Positions 10,791-21,252 of a stretch of DNA of 64,000 bases are shown here, one piece after another. The translations under genes were made by a program, and so were the position numbers. The DNA is taken from NCBI RefSeq assembly GCF_018139145.2, contig NC_059471.1, positions 216,523,494 to 216,587,493 of the forward strand. The letters run 5' to 3'. The first letter of the stretch is position 1. Each line of letters starts with the position of its first letter. This DNA is from Gymnogyps californianus (Eukaryota > Chordata > Aves > Accipitriformes > Cathartidae). The notes beneath the pieces are model-generated. The model saw only the letters and a list, made by a program, of their open reading frames with translations, ran no database searches and had not been told where the DNA came from.

Positions 10791-13700
10791 ATTATCCTTC
10801 TCTTATATCACTTCATAGTATATTAAATTTGAGGCCAAAAGGACTGTTCAGCTGCTGAAACTTATGCCCCATTTTCTGCAAGGGAAGCCTCGAAATTGGA
10901 TGTCTGATGTCTCATTTCAGAAGGATTGATACCACTGCTGCTTTTCTTGAAAATACAAGAGTGCGTTGCTGGTACTGGGAGTTTTACTTACTTCGGTTCA
11001 AGTTTTTGTTGTTTCTCTTGCCTGAAGCTGCTAGTTACACAAAACAGAAAATATCCAAAGCTGTATTCAGTAGGATGAAATACTTCTGCGAGCAGTGGAA
11101 TTTATGAAGTCTTATCTCCAACATATGTCATGCTTGGCTGTCTACAGTTTAATAAGGTGGAGCTCTGATCTAAGGGTTTTTCCTGGGGTTGAGGTATCCA
11201 TTACCTCTCCCTCCCACGTGAATTCGCTGGAATAGACGAGCCAAGCAGTTCCACCTCCCTCTTGGTGCCAGCAGGAATCTGGGACTTTCTTTTCTATCCA
11301 GCCACCTCTGTTCCCCCAAATTGTAGGAACTTACTGGCTCAGATATCACCTGAGGCAAGTGTTGATGCCCAACAAATCCACAAGTCATTACATAAAGACT
11401 GACGGTCAGCTAGACACAGGGAACTTAATGGAGCTGGGTTAAAATGAGAAGCTTGTGGATAGGATCTAAGAACTCCGTACAGAAGGGCTGGGGGGAAAAA
11501 AGCATAATTAAGCATGAGAGAGTCAGGATGTGAGCGTTGTTTTTTCTGTCTCTTACACACCTCAGGTTTTCCATGGTTCCAAATGAAGATAAGGCTTAAA
11601 GATTTTAATTTCAACGAGCCAACATGCAGCCTGCAGCCGTTCACCTGAATGAGATGAGGAGAGACAGGCTGAGGATTTGGAAGATAACTGAGGACGACTG
11701 GATGCCGAACATCAAATGGGAGGTTCGTCTTAGCCATAAGATGGAAGGCAGCATTGGTAAGTCACATTTTGGCTTCCTAAGCCCAAGGTTTGGTGCATCT
11801 AAAATAATGATAAAAAAATGATATTCCTCCTATATGTATTGTCACTGCCAGAAAATTCTCCGTTTGAACAAAGTCCTTATGCAAAAGTATAGACATGCTT
11901 TGCTGAGAAGGCTATGGAGTGTGTTCAAGCTCCTGGAAGGTGAATGCAGGCTCTGGGGCTCAAGCTTCACGTGACTCAGTAACTGTGTTAAGGTGTAACT
12001 AGATTAGAAAGCCGCTCTACCACCTTCCAATTTACTGTTTCCCAGGGAATGAGATCAATTAGCAAAACAAGCCATGATAAAAGATTATTCCATGGGATCA
12101 ATTACGGGGTCTCTATCCCTTTTTCTGACATGTATCGTTCTGGCCAGGTCTGAATCAGGCCACCAACTGCATGAACAAGCTGTCTGGTTCAGTCTCACTT
12201 CTCTACATTGTTACGGATTGCACAGTTGCAAACCCAGCATTCCCTTAGTAAAGATAAGTAAAATAAAGGGGAAAAAATAAACCCCAATAATCTGTTTTTT
12301 TAATGGTTTACAGAAGGAGAACAGCTCATCTTCTTTCACAGTGTTTTACCTGCATGATAAAGAGAAACGCCTCACACTTCTGCTCTGATTTCCTTCAGGG
12401 CTTGCATTACCATAGGTTCTGTGGCTTTGACATTGGAAAAGCAGCAGTACTTTTCCACTTAGCTTAATCTTAGTTACTATTTTTTCTGCGGCAGCAGTAC
12501 ACAGTGCAACTTGGGAAATGTCAGGAGGCAAAAAACAATAAGAAGGCATTTGAATCATATCTCTGCCTTAATTCCCAGCATTAAGCCAGGCAGCTTCTTC
12601 TCCTGCCCCATGAGTTGCTTACTTCTTATTCACAAGCTGAGACAGAAAGAATTGATGGCAGCTATGCGCTGGGAAGAGATACTGATTGTTGTCATGCAGG
12701 AAATCCAAAAAACAACCTAAAACACCTTTAGCGCAGACTTATATAATGGTAAATAGGAATAACAAGGTCATCCAGATGAGTGACTAACCATAGGGACAAA
12801 TCCTGATGTTTCAGCCCACTTTTATTCAGTTCTTATTCAGGCAGATTGGTAAAGCCTGATACAGCTTCATAAGAAAAAAAGGATTAAGTCTGTTGCAAGA
12901 AGCGGGGGCCTGGGACCTGATTCTTTGGCCACGGACCAATTCCAGCATAATGCAGCTGATGTCAGGGTGACAAGCTCTGTAAGAAGAGGTAATATATTTT
13001 ATTAAACTGACTGATACATGCCAACTGAGTTATGCTCGCTATATACAAGCAAAATTGCTCCTACAGTCTTAGATGGAAACTCTGGCCTTCGTTCTGCTCC
13101 CATTTACACTGATGCAAGTCAAAGGTAATTTCATTATAACTAATATAATCGCATTACAGACAAGGCAATTACACCTGTAAGATATTGGTGTGAGCTCAAC
13201 CCCTTTCTCTGACATTTCTACTAATGTTTGAAATGAAATAACGAAGTAAAATGTGGTATTTTTAAAAATGTTAAGCCTGTGGTTGAGAGACCCGTGTGTA
13301 CAACAGCACTGAGCATTGGTAAATCTGTTAGATTTAGGAATTCACAAGTGACACTTAGAAAATAGCAGTGGATAAATTGTGGAAAGGGATTGCAGGTAAA
13401 ACTATCTCAGGAAAGGGGCAAAGCAATCCCCTAGCATCACGCAAGTTATATGGGGAAAGGAGCTCTTTTGCCAGGGGAGTTTGTAAAGGCTTCCCAAAGG
13501 GAGTAAGCCATATTTGCAAAAGAACTGCTCTGCCTGTTCCTGTTTAGGCTTCTTTTTGGCATCGCTCTTTGCCATTGCAGTGGTCCGTCAGGCAACTGGG
13601 CCAGTGGATGAGAAACGGCAGAGTACGTGCTCGCTTCCGCACCGAGCCCTTTCCTTTTCTTACAGAGGGAGGATGGGGAGGAGGAGTGAAACCATCTGTG

Positions 13701-13929
13701 CTTCCCAGTCCCTTCTGGTTTGGGGGGATCCTTGACTGAGCCCCTCTAATATTTACAGACAAGCTGTGACAGTGATTAATGCATCATCAAGAAAATTTTT
13801 TGGTCATCTTGGACTTTATTTCGTTTGAGTAGTCAAGGAACCACCCATTTAACTAGATATACCTCATAGTACTAAAACGCTACGTGAAAGAACTGTGAAA
13901 AGGAAAAGTACATTTCTGCCCCCCGATTT
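10791..13929. other. Intergenic DNA, no gene recognised
   Basis: AT-rich unique-looking sequence with short unremarkable open frames on both strands. No repeats or regulatory sites were recognised with confidence. Confidence 0.5.
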
Positions 13930-13934
13930 CCAAT

Positions 13935-14546
13935 TGTGAGAGACTGAAACGGAAGGGTTTATGTCTCAAACACCCGGCGGAAAGGCATGTTAACCCATTA
14001 AGGAGATAAGGAGCGGTTAGGAAAGGGAATCTCGCGGAGGCAGGGTGGCACTTTTCTCAGGCTGATTTTCTTACCTTGGGTGACTACCTAAAGAGTAAGT
14101 TTGAGACAGCTTTACATGTGCGTTTCTGACTGACAGACGGGAGGGGGGATCGAAATCACTAGAAGCCCCCCCCCAACCCCTTTCTAGAAGGTACCAGAAC
14201 AACAGACTGCGCATGCAAGATAATTAGCATACGTGGCGCCAATCCGAGAAGCCACGTGTGCAGCCACCGTCCGAAGGGAGTGGAGACGTCGCTGGATCCT
14301 AGGGTGGTGACTATCTCTCTCCTTCTCCCCCTCTCTCCTTCCCTGTCCTCTCCTCGAAATACATCGTAAACCTAACCACAAAGTCCAGTCAAACCGTTGC
14401 CAAGTGCCTTATTCTGTCCAAAAGTTTTAAAGTTTGGAAGTGAAGTCGGTTTGATTGAACCTCCTGAGAACCTTGTTGTTTCTCCCGCACACCGCCCAGA
14501 GTATATCAAGCTACCTTTCCCTAAATCCGCTGAGCGGGATGGGACA
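13935..14546. mobile_element. Solo LTR of an unassigned family, 612 bp, CCAAT duplication
   Basis: The element starts TGTGAGAG and ends GGGACA, and so has the TG...CA ends of an LTR. It is flanked by a perfect 5-bp direct repeat, CCAAT, at 13930-13934 and 14547-14551. Inside are promoter-like features: GCGCATGC, a CCAAT motif in GCGCCAATCC, a pyrimidine-rich CTCTCTCC tract, a run of nine Cs near 14165 and several CpGs in an otherwise CpG-poor area. No internal retroviral sequence is present, so this is a solo LTR left by recombination. It does not resemble the other LTR families in the window, and the transcriptional orientation is not certain. Confidence 0.75.
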
Positions 14547-14787
14547 CCAATCCATCAGTTTTCAGGTTGAGATCCTTTCTTGCAAGCTGTGTAAGGAGAA
14601 AATGCTGTTCTTGTAACCCTTCATCCTCGTTGTGTCATATATTATTAATGAAGAAAGACCTCAGTGTTCATGTGCTGCATCAGCTTGTACTATGTTGATT
14701 TTTTTTCTTTTGTTTAAAGAAAACATAAATTCACACCTATAGCTCTGCTTGGGTTGGGAGTGAAGGGAAAGGGCTTGTAAATGAAGC

Positions 14788-14850
14788 AAGGCAGTGGTTT
14801 AGCAATTAGAGCCCAGGACTGAAAGGCAGCAAGGTTACAGTTCTGGGGGA
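14788..14850 (+). repeat. MIR-like SINE relic, 5' tRNA-related part
   Basis: The order GCAGTGGTTTAGCAATTAGA, GCCCAGGACTG, AAGGCAGCAAGGTTACAGTT and CTGG follows the tRNA-like head of MIR/CORE-SINEs (agtggttagagca, ggactctgg, cctgggttcgaatcc). Short and diverged. Confidence 0.5.
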
Positions 14851-15778
14851 GATTTGCTGTTTTTTGTCCTGATGAAGTTCCTTCTAAATGAGGTGATTAT
14901 TGTAGCTGTCAGGAATGAAAAGGTAGGACACATTGATTTCATCCCCACTGCAATCTCCAGGACGTGCCGGTACAGAGCAGTCAATATGAATTGCCAATTA
15001 ACAAAAAAACAATATTGGCAAGTTGGCCATTTGAGAAAAACCTCCCTCCAGCCAGTGCATAAAACTCCTTCCATTCAAATCACCATCCTCGAGCAAAGGC
15101 ATTAGCAAACCTGCCCAGAAAATCACCAAAGATGAGCTTTTTTGGTGTAGCTGAATAGCAAATTGTAGAGCTGAGAGCCTGTCTGCACAGGGGAAGTGTA
15201 GCAGAACAGCTATACAGGAACACACTTCAAGTGCACACCCTATCTGGAGATAAAAATCACTTCATTTTGGAGTAATTACTCCCTTCTGAAAACACATTGG
15301 TTATTCAGGAATAAAGTATCTTTTATTTCAGAATTAAAGTGCCCATGTTCTTATTCTGCCATTCTGCTAATGATAATAGGTACAGCCACTGATTATAATA
15401 AATAGAGATTCTTCCACAATAGCTACTGTGGAAATCTTCCTGTTGTAAATAAGCCCTAGGAATACCATGTTTCCAATTACGTTATAATTCAAATACAGTT
15501 CATATAAATGGGTACTGTTGACTTACCTACAGATCTCAGCAATTTTCATGCTATTAAAATCATTAACGTGCAGTTTGCGGCTGAAGAAACAACTCCAGAA
15601 TAGCAGCCAGGAGTAGTGTCTTTGACATGACGGAGTGAACCTGGTTTAGAAAACACCCAGCAGCTGTTAGTACCTGACTGTTACTGCACTTGCTGAGGAA
15701 TTCCTGCCTCTGCAATAACAAACCTGGGTCTTACATGGTGCTTCTAACACAAGCTCTCAAAGGACTCGACTGCAGAGG

Positions 15779-15892
15779 TATCATTATCCCTTATCTGGAA
15801 ATGGGAAAAGCGAGGCAGCTGTTGTAAGATGATTCGTTTGATGTTGCCCAGCAAGCTGGTGAAAAACAACCTTTTGTTTTCTAACCCTGAAC
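15779..15892 (-). repeat. MIR-like CORE-SINE relic
   Basis: On the + strand, ATTATCCCTTATCTGGAAAT followed by GGGAAAAGCGAGGCAGC and then TTGCCCAGCAAGCTGGTGA follows the antisense of the MIR core (attatccccattttacagatgaggaaactgaggc ... ttgcccaaggtcacacagc). This is an old relic judged by eye. Confidence 0.5.
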
Positions 15893-16334
15893 ACAGCATA
15901 CGCCTTTCCTTGTCTAAAGATGATGATCCTGTGGCAAGAGATAGAGTGCGTCGATGGTAAAGCAAGGACTATGGGCAAGTAGGTTGGCCTTCAGTAAGCG
16001 TTGGGTGCCGGAGATCTGCCACTTCCCAGCCAGTTTGTGATCTGACTCTGATCTGTCACCTCCAGCTGTGCAAAAACCACAGTTCAAATGCAAAATGCTG
16101 ACTACCTCAGGTTTACTTTCAGAGCTGACTTCAAAGGTCACCTGCGCTGTTTCAGCTTGAGTCACCTCACCACCTTCCCAGTGAAACCTGGGGAAAACTA
16201 TTTTTAAAAACATGGTAACGTAAAGACATTAAATTAAGTGACACTTCAGCAACGCCTTGTAGATGTCCTTGGTGATCAGAATCTGCTTGAGGCTGTGGCA
16301 TGCAGCTAATATTTAGCATTAGATAGTTCGTAGG

Positions 16335-17440
16335 TGTATTGGGTTTGCGTGGCAAGGTTTTGGTGGCGGGGGGGCTATAGGGGTGGCTTCTGTGAGAAGC
16401 TGCCAGAAGCTTCCCCTATGTCCGACAAAGTTAATGCCAGTGGGTTCCAAGATGGACCTGCCACTAGCCAAGGCCGAGCCCATCAGCAACAGTGGTAGCG
16501 CCTCTGGGATAACAGATTTAAGAAGGGGAAAAGAAGTTACAGGGGAGTTGCAGTTGCAGCCAGAGAGAGCAGAGTGAGAAGATGTGAGAGAAACAACTCC
16601 GCAGACACCAAGGTCAGGGAAGAAGGAGGGGGAGGAGGTGCTCCAGGCACCGGAGCAGAGATTCCCCTGCAGCCCGTGGGGAAGACCATGGTGAGGCAGG
16701 CTGTCCCCCTGCAGCCCATGGGGGTCCACGGTGGAGCAGATCTCCACCTGCAGCCCGTGGAGGACCCCACGCCGGAGCAGGGGGATGCCCAAAGGAGGCT
16801 GTGACCCCGTGGGAAGCCCGCGCTGGAGCAGGCTCCTGGCAGGACCTGTGGCCCCGTGGAGAGAGGAGCCCAGGCTGGAGCAGGTTTGCTGGCAGGGCTT
16901 GTGACCCCATGGAAGGGACCCACGCTGGAGCAGTTCGGGAAGAACTGCAGCCCGTGGGAAGGACTCACGTTGGAGAAGTCCATGGAGGACTGTCTCCCGT
17001 GGGAGGGACCCCACGCTGGAGCAGGGGCAGAGTGTGAGAAGTCCTCCCCCTGAGGAGGTAGAAGCGGCAGAAACAATGTGTGATGAACTGACCCAAACCC
17101 CCATTCCCCGTCCCCCTGCGCCACTCGGGGGGGCAGGAGGTAGAGAAAATCAGGGGTAAAGTTAAGCCTGGGAAGAAGGGAGGGGTGGGGGGAAGGTGTT
17201 TTAAGATTTGATTTTATTTCTCATTATCCTACTCTAATTTGACTAGCAGTAAATTAAACTAATTTTTTCCCCAAGTCGAGTCTGTTTTGCCCGTGACGGT
17301 AATTGCTGAGTGATCTCCCCGTCCTTATCTTGACCCACGAGCCTTTCGTTATATTTTCTCTCCCCCTGTCCAGCTGAGGAGGGGAGTGACAGAGCGGCTT
17401 GGGTGGGCACCTGGCATCCAGCCAGGGTCAACCCACCACA
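16335..17440 (+). mobile_element. Solo LTR, ERVL-like, 1.1 kb, GTAGG duplication
   Basis: This element opens TGTATTGGGTTTGCGTGG and closes GGGTCAACCCACCACA, with perfect 5-bp direct repeats GTAGG at 16330-16334 and 17441-17445. It is the inverted counterpart of the element at 38397-39549. An ATTAAA polyadenylation-type signal lies at 17253-17258, followed by TTATCTTGACCCACGAG, which parallels the end of the other LTR family. A GC-rich tandem array fills the middle. The 3' end stops about 360 bp before the ZNF143 site and 545 bp before the EXOC4 start codon, in the same orientation as the gene. The long open frames inside it are by-products of the repeat array. Confidence 0.9.
16760..17030 (+). 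repeat. Tandem array inside the LTR, about 45-51 bp units
   Basis: A motif of the form ACGCTGGAGCAGG recurs at about 16771, 16821, 16872, 16923, 16967 and 17012, each time preceded by CCCGTGG-type or CCCATGG-type sequence. The spacing is 45-51 bp. The inverted LTR at 38397-39549 carries the same array, so it belongs to the family and is not a local expansion. Unit sequences vary, which argues against a CRISPR array. Confidence 0.8.
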
Positions 17441-17499
17441 GTAGGACACATTACTCGAAGTAGCTAGTGCATTTTGTTCATTTTAAACCCTATAAACGT

Positions 17500-17799
17500 T
17501 TAAACCCTTCGCTGTTGAGTCCGGCAAAGGCCCGGGAGCACATCAGCCGCCATGAGGCGGCGTGGCCAGGCTCTGCATGGGCGGCTTTGGTCCCTCGCGC
17601 TCCCACCCCTTTTTCTGCAGCTTCCAGAGCTAGTGATGACTTTTTGGCACAGCCCTCTTTGCAGATGTATCTTGTCTGGTCGGTAATTTCTTAATCTGTT
17701 AATCCATTTCAACTGCCGTTCGAAGGGGGGATTGTATCGTCGACGGCGCGTTTCTGTCAGTTCCAGGCTGCGCCTGGAGTAGGCCCGAACCGCCGCCAT
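17500..17799 (-). other. Divergent open frame at the EXOC4 promoter, unknown
   Basis: A 99-codon frame starts at an ATG in a good context (GCCATGGCGGCG-like, codons MAAVRAYSRR) on the minus strand, five bases from the ZNF143 element. It is arginine-rich (about one residue in five) and has no domain I recognise. ZNF143-type promoters are often bidirectional, so a divergent transcript is plausible. A chance frame in a CpG-rich promoter is equally plausible. No good splice donor follows it. Confidence 0.22.
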
Positions 17800-17803
17800 A
17801 AAA

Positions 17804-17822
17804 ACTACAACTCCCAGAGGGC
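17804..17822 (+). promoter_or_regulatory. ZNF143/THAP11 (SBS-type) element
   Basis: ACTACAACTCCCAGAGGGC closely follows the known ZNF143-bound promoter consensus (ACTACAATTCCCAGCATGC). That motif typically lies within 200 bp of the start site of housekeeping and bidirectional promoters. Here it lies about 180 bp before the EXOC4 start codon. Confidence 0.75.
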
Positions 17823-17865
17823 TCCGCGGCACCGCCGCACGCTGCACAGCATCCTGATGCCGCGC

Positions 17866-17875
17866 GCCCCGCCCC
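17866..17875 (+). promoter_or_regulatory. GC box (Sp1-type)
   Basis: GCCCCGCCCC matches the reverse form of the Sp1/KLF GC box and sits between the ZNF143 site and the CCAAT boxes. Confidence 0.55.
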
Positions 17876-17886
17876 TTCCGCCTCTT

Positions 17887-17891
17887 ATTGG
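17887..17891 (-). promoter_or_regulatory. Inverted CCAAT box (NF-Y type), distal
   Basis: ATTGG on the + strand, 98 bp before the start codon, with a similar motif 41 bp downstream. Pairs of inverted CCAAT boxes are common in TATA-less promoters. Confidence 0.4.
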
Positions 17892-17927
17892 GTTATAGCT
17901 CCGCAGCGGCTCGCTTCCTCTCTTCTG

Positions 17928-17932
17928 ATTGG
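17928..17932 (-). promoter_or_regulatory. Inverted CCAAT box (NF-Y type), proximal
   Basis: The context CTGATTGGCTG fits the NF-Y consensus well (reverse CAGCCAATCAG). It lies 57 bp before the start codon. Confidence 0.55.
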
Positions 17933-17984
17933 CTGTGCCGTGCCAGCACGGGTGGCTGCCCTGTGTTTGAGGGGGGGGTGCAAG

Positions 17985-18070
17985 ATGGCGGCAGGCGAGG
18001 CGGCGGGCCGCTACCGGAGCACCATGAGCAAGAGCAAGGACCCCTCGGGGCTGCTCATCTCTGTGATCAG
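17985..18070 (+). CDS. EXOC4: EXOC4 (Sec8) coding exon 1
   Basis: EXOC4 is a subunit of the exocyst, the eight-protein complex that tethers secretory vesicles to the plasma membrane before SNARE-driven fusion. It acts with Sec3, Sec5 and Sec6 in one half of the complex. This exon encodes the N-terminus MAAGEAAGRYRSTMSKSKDP followed by SGLLISVI, plus two bases of an arginine codon. The ATG context is AAGATGGCG, and the start agrees with the start I know for vertebrate EXOC4 (an alanine/glycine-rich leader, then YRST.SKSKDPSGLLISVIR). A second in-frame ATG occurs at codon 14. The donor is CAG|GTAGGG. The SGLLISVIR segment leads into the conserved Sec8 N-terminal domain. Confidence 0.96.
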
Positions 18071-19896
18071 GTAGGGGCGGCGCGGCCCCGCTCCGCAGCC
18101 TCCCGTCCTGCCTGCAGGGCCGCCCCTGGGCGCTGCGTGGGCTCCTGGGGGTGACCCAGGGGCGTGTGCGGGCCCTGCCGTGCTGTGGGGGCCTTCCCGG
18201 GCCGGGCCTCCAGAGCCTGGGGTCCTTCCAGGGCCCTGACAGCGGTGGGGAGGTCTCAGTGCTGGAGCAGGCCTTCTCCTGAGGGGTGTCCCACCGTCCT
18301 CCCGCCCTGCCTGGCTCACCCCCTTCTGTTCCCCTTACTTTGCTGTATCCTGGGGTCAGAGGAGTAAGCCCTGCAGTTAGCACTAACTTAACGCCATACA
18401 GGGAGGGTCAAGGCACCATCTTCTAATTGCTGTAGAGTAGGTAGTTGACCCCCATCCACAGACAGCAGCACTGAGTAAAATACAGCTGGTTGGAAAAGCT
18501 GTAGGACTAGGAAGTCCTGTGTGCAGACTCCATCCTGTTTTAGGATGCGATAGTGGGAAAAGTGCTACATCTTCTGAGTCTCACCGTCTTGCAGGGGATG
18601 AAAAGAAAGCAGTGGTGTCTGGTCATGTTTAGACTATTGATTTTTGTCTCCCCTTATTCCTGAACTCTTGCCTCCTCTGCTAGAGGATGATTCTGTGATA
18701 TACTTGGAGCCAAGCAAGGACCTGCATTCACTTTACTGGTTTCCCTCTGTGCCTTCTTCAACAGCTTGTAAATCTGTTCTATGCTGGTTATAACCAGTGG
18801 GTTGGCAGCTGATTTCCCACACTGAAGCTTTTAAATGTTGGCCTTATGCACACCCTTTAAAGCAGGTGTGAGCAGCAGGCAGTCGTATGATATTGTGAGT
18901 TGTAATGAACTTTCAAACTTTGGTCCCTACTTCAATGTCTTTGCCAGAAACTATAGTCATTCTATTACTTTGGGAAAATTATTGTAGCAATAGTTCTGTA
19001 TCTAGGACATGTTATGATTTTAAAAACCTCTGTGAATGATAATGTTTAGGACAAAATTCCGTTCTCTTTCATTACTCTGAAAACTGGTCTTTCAGATCTT
19101 GCAAAACTTGAGGTAGATGGTGGCTCTGAAAAAAGCAGCTGGTTCACAGCACTGCTTAGCCTTTCCAGGGTCGTGACTGCCGTCTCTGAATTGTATGGTA
19201 ATAGGTAACAAAGAATCACACTGAACAATGAATGAAAGGTGATGCTTAACACAGACTGTGGCGCCTGACTTTTCCATTTCATGTATATGTCGTTCATTAG
19301 CTTTATAAGAAAAACTGTTACAAATGCAGACTTGTTTAGGTTGGAGTTACAGGTGTATATATATATGTATGCAGATGGAGAAAAGTGTACATTGGTACGA
19401 CCTCATATAAACATGAGGTATGACAGTGGTAGTAGTGTACTTAGGTAACTTTTTATTTTGTATATAACAAATGTTGAAAGGGAAAGGGATGGGAAGCCAA
19501 TACCCAAATACGTGACTATTAAAATGGGTGGTGTTCCTGCCAATTTTATATCCAGGCCTACACACACTCATGGGTGCAATTGTTCATGAGTTTGCATAAT
19601 AAATCCATGATTAGTTGTGAAAACCTGAAAAAATCAGGCTTCTCAACTGGATCTTGAGTTTTTGCTGGGCACTTACACCTTATATTTGGGACAAGGATAA
19701 ATAGTGTGGATTTATAATGTGTTTTGCTTAGTGTTTCTTTATCAGCCACAAATTCAAATAAGTTGGAGAGGCAGACGTGGTAGGTTGTAGCTAGATAACC
19801 TTAACTTAGAGAAAGTACAGTAATTTGTAGAGAGTGGAAGAATGAATAATATACGTGCATTGATTGCTGCAGCATTTCCTGTAGTAATCGTCCTTT

Positions 19897-19914
19897 CCCC
19901 CCCCCCCCCCCCCC
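19897..19914. repeat. Poly-C run, 18 bases
   Basis: Eighteen consecutive Cs (G run on the other strand), a mononucleotide tract that may form G-quadruplex-like structure. The length is likely to vary between individuals and to be error-prone in sequencing. Confidence 0.9.
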
Positions 19915-20917
19915 TCGCGTTTCCTATAACTTCCGAGAGTATTTTAAGGACCTTCTTTTGTGTCTCCATTTTAATAAATCTGCACTTGTTATTTCATTTA
20001 GAATATAAAATGAGAGTGAGCTCATGTTACTGTGTTCTCCAAATAAGAAATCATGTTTGTCTAATAATCTTTGGCTTACAGGCACTGATAGCTTGGCTAG
20101 TTTAGGTCGAGTGTTTAGACACACCATTGAGGTTATCAACTTTATGAAATTAAAATTATTCAATAGAACAGCCTGATAACTAAACGTCCAGAATTTAATT
20201 AGAACTTGGTTTGGATGTAGAGATTCTTTGCAGAGCTTGAAGTGTCATGTTGAGCCAGACCATGAAAACCTGAAAGTAGAACTGATTGCAAAGGAAGGAA
20301 AAAGTGTTGTGTTAATAATATTCACGTTTCTTAGGGTTAGCCAAGTACAAAAAGCAAATGGCGTGGAAAGGAATTTAAATCACTTTCTTCTGTATGTTGT
20401 TTTTGTATAGTAGCTCAGGTGAGGATGAACTTGCCAAGCAACAGGTGAAATTTTTTGCTGTTTTGTATGCTGATAAAATACCATTGCAAACAAATTTAGA
20501 CGTGGGTGGGTTAAATGTGTCTTTCTTGTAACTCTACTCAGCTTCAGAAAAATATTACAAATTTTAACAGTAGGCTATTGGTTTGAAATGTAGCAAAATT
20601 TTCTTTTCTTGATAGCTTTATTTCCAAAACAGTTATGTATAGAGTCTTCTGCCAATCCTTGTGGTTTTACACTTGCATTTCCCTGTTTATTTAGAAGGCT
20701 ATTTATTTCTCTCTTGTTGCTGTGGGAAAGGCCTGTAAAAGGAAACGGTGTATGAAAAGTAGCAAAACTCTGACTACATTCTTCTGCTGTAAACAAACAA
20801 AACCAGAGGAGCTTCTTCAAGTATTATGATATTTTACTTGGTTATGGCAAAGACGGTTATGTCTTTCAAAAAGAAACATTGTTGAGGTCTGCAAAATTTA
20901 TGTAGTGTGATTGTCTA

Positions 20918-20980
20918 TAAAATGCTTTGAAATGTGAAGCTGGAAGGCCTTTTATAAATATAAATGATTTTATTAATGAA
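20918..20980 (+). repeat. MIR-like SINE tail relic
   Basis: AAAATGCTTTGAAATGTGAA, followed by AAGGCCTTTTATAAATATAA and an AT-rich end, parallels the MIR-type 3' tail (aaagtgctttgagatc ... aaaggcgctatataaatac, att-rich). Head and core are not evident. Confidence 0.5.
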
Positions 20981-21030
20981 GGGATAATTTTGATATTTAC
21001 TCAAGCTCAGTAGCTCTCTGTTGCAAGAGA

Positions 21031-21252
21031 CTGAATAATATATTACTTTTATATTTATTATATATAAATGCTATACATTTTATATTTAATATTATATTTT
21101 TATGTCTATATTATTAAATATTTATATTTATTATCATATACTTTATATTATTTATAAATATATTATATATAAATACATATTTTTATTTTATATATAATAT
21201 ATATTATATATTTATAATATATAATTTTATATATTACTATAATAATATTTAC
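21031..21252. repeat. AT-rich low-complexity tract (TATA/ATT type)
   Basis: About 220 bp made almost only of A and T, with many TATAT, ATTTATA and TTATATAT blocks. No clean repeat unit is present. It probably unwinds easily and may be unstable in length. Confidence 0.85.

Larger units (their letters stand above)
14552..16329. other. Intergenic DNA with two MIR-like relics
   Basis: No gene was recognised between the two solo LTRs. Two short old SINE relics are listed separately (14788-14850 and 15779-15892). Confidence 0.5.
17730..18340 (+). promoter_or_regulatory. EXOC4: CpG-rich promoter and first exon region of EXOC4
   Basis: CpG density rises sharply here compared with the flanks and covers the proximal promoter, 5' UTR, coding exon 1 and the start of intron 1. 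This is the typical layout of a housekeeping gene. No TATA box is evident near the expected start. The transcription start is not visible from sequence but should lie between about 17830 and 17984. Confidence 0.8.

Noticed and set aside
16760..17030. CRISPR-like array
   Set aside because: The spacing is regular, but both units and spacers are related and vary gradually. The array is part of an LTR in a vertebrate genome.
16319..17124. Long open frames on both strands in the upstream LTR (up to 261 codons)
   Set aside because: They lie inside the GC-rich tandem array of a dated LTR, overlap on both strands and recur in the inverted copy. Low-complexity sequence explains them.
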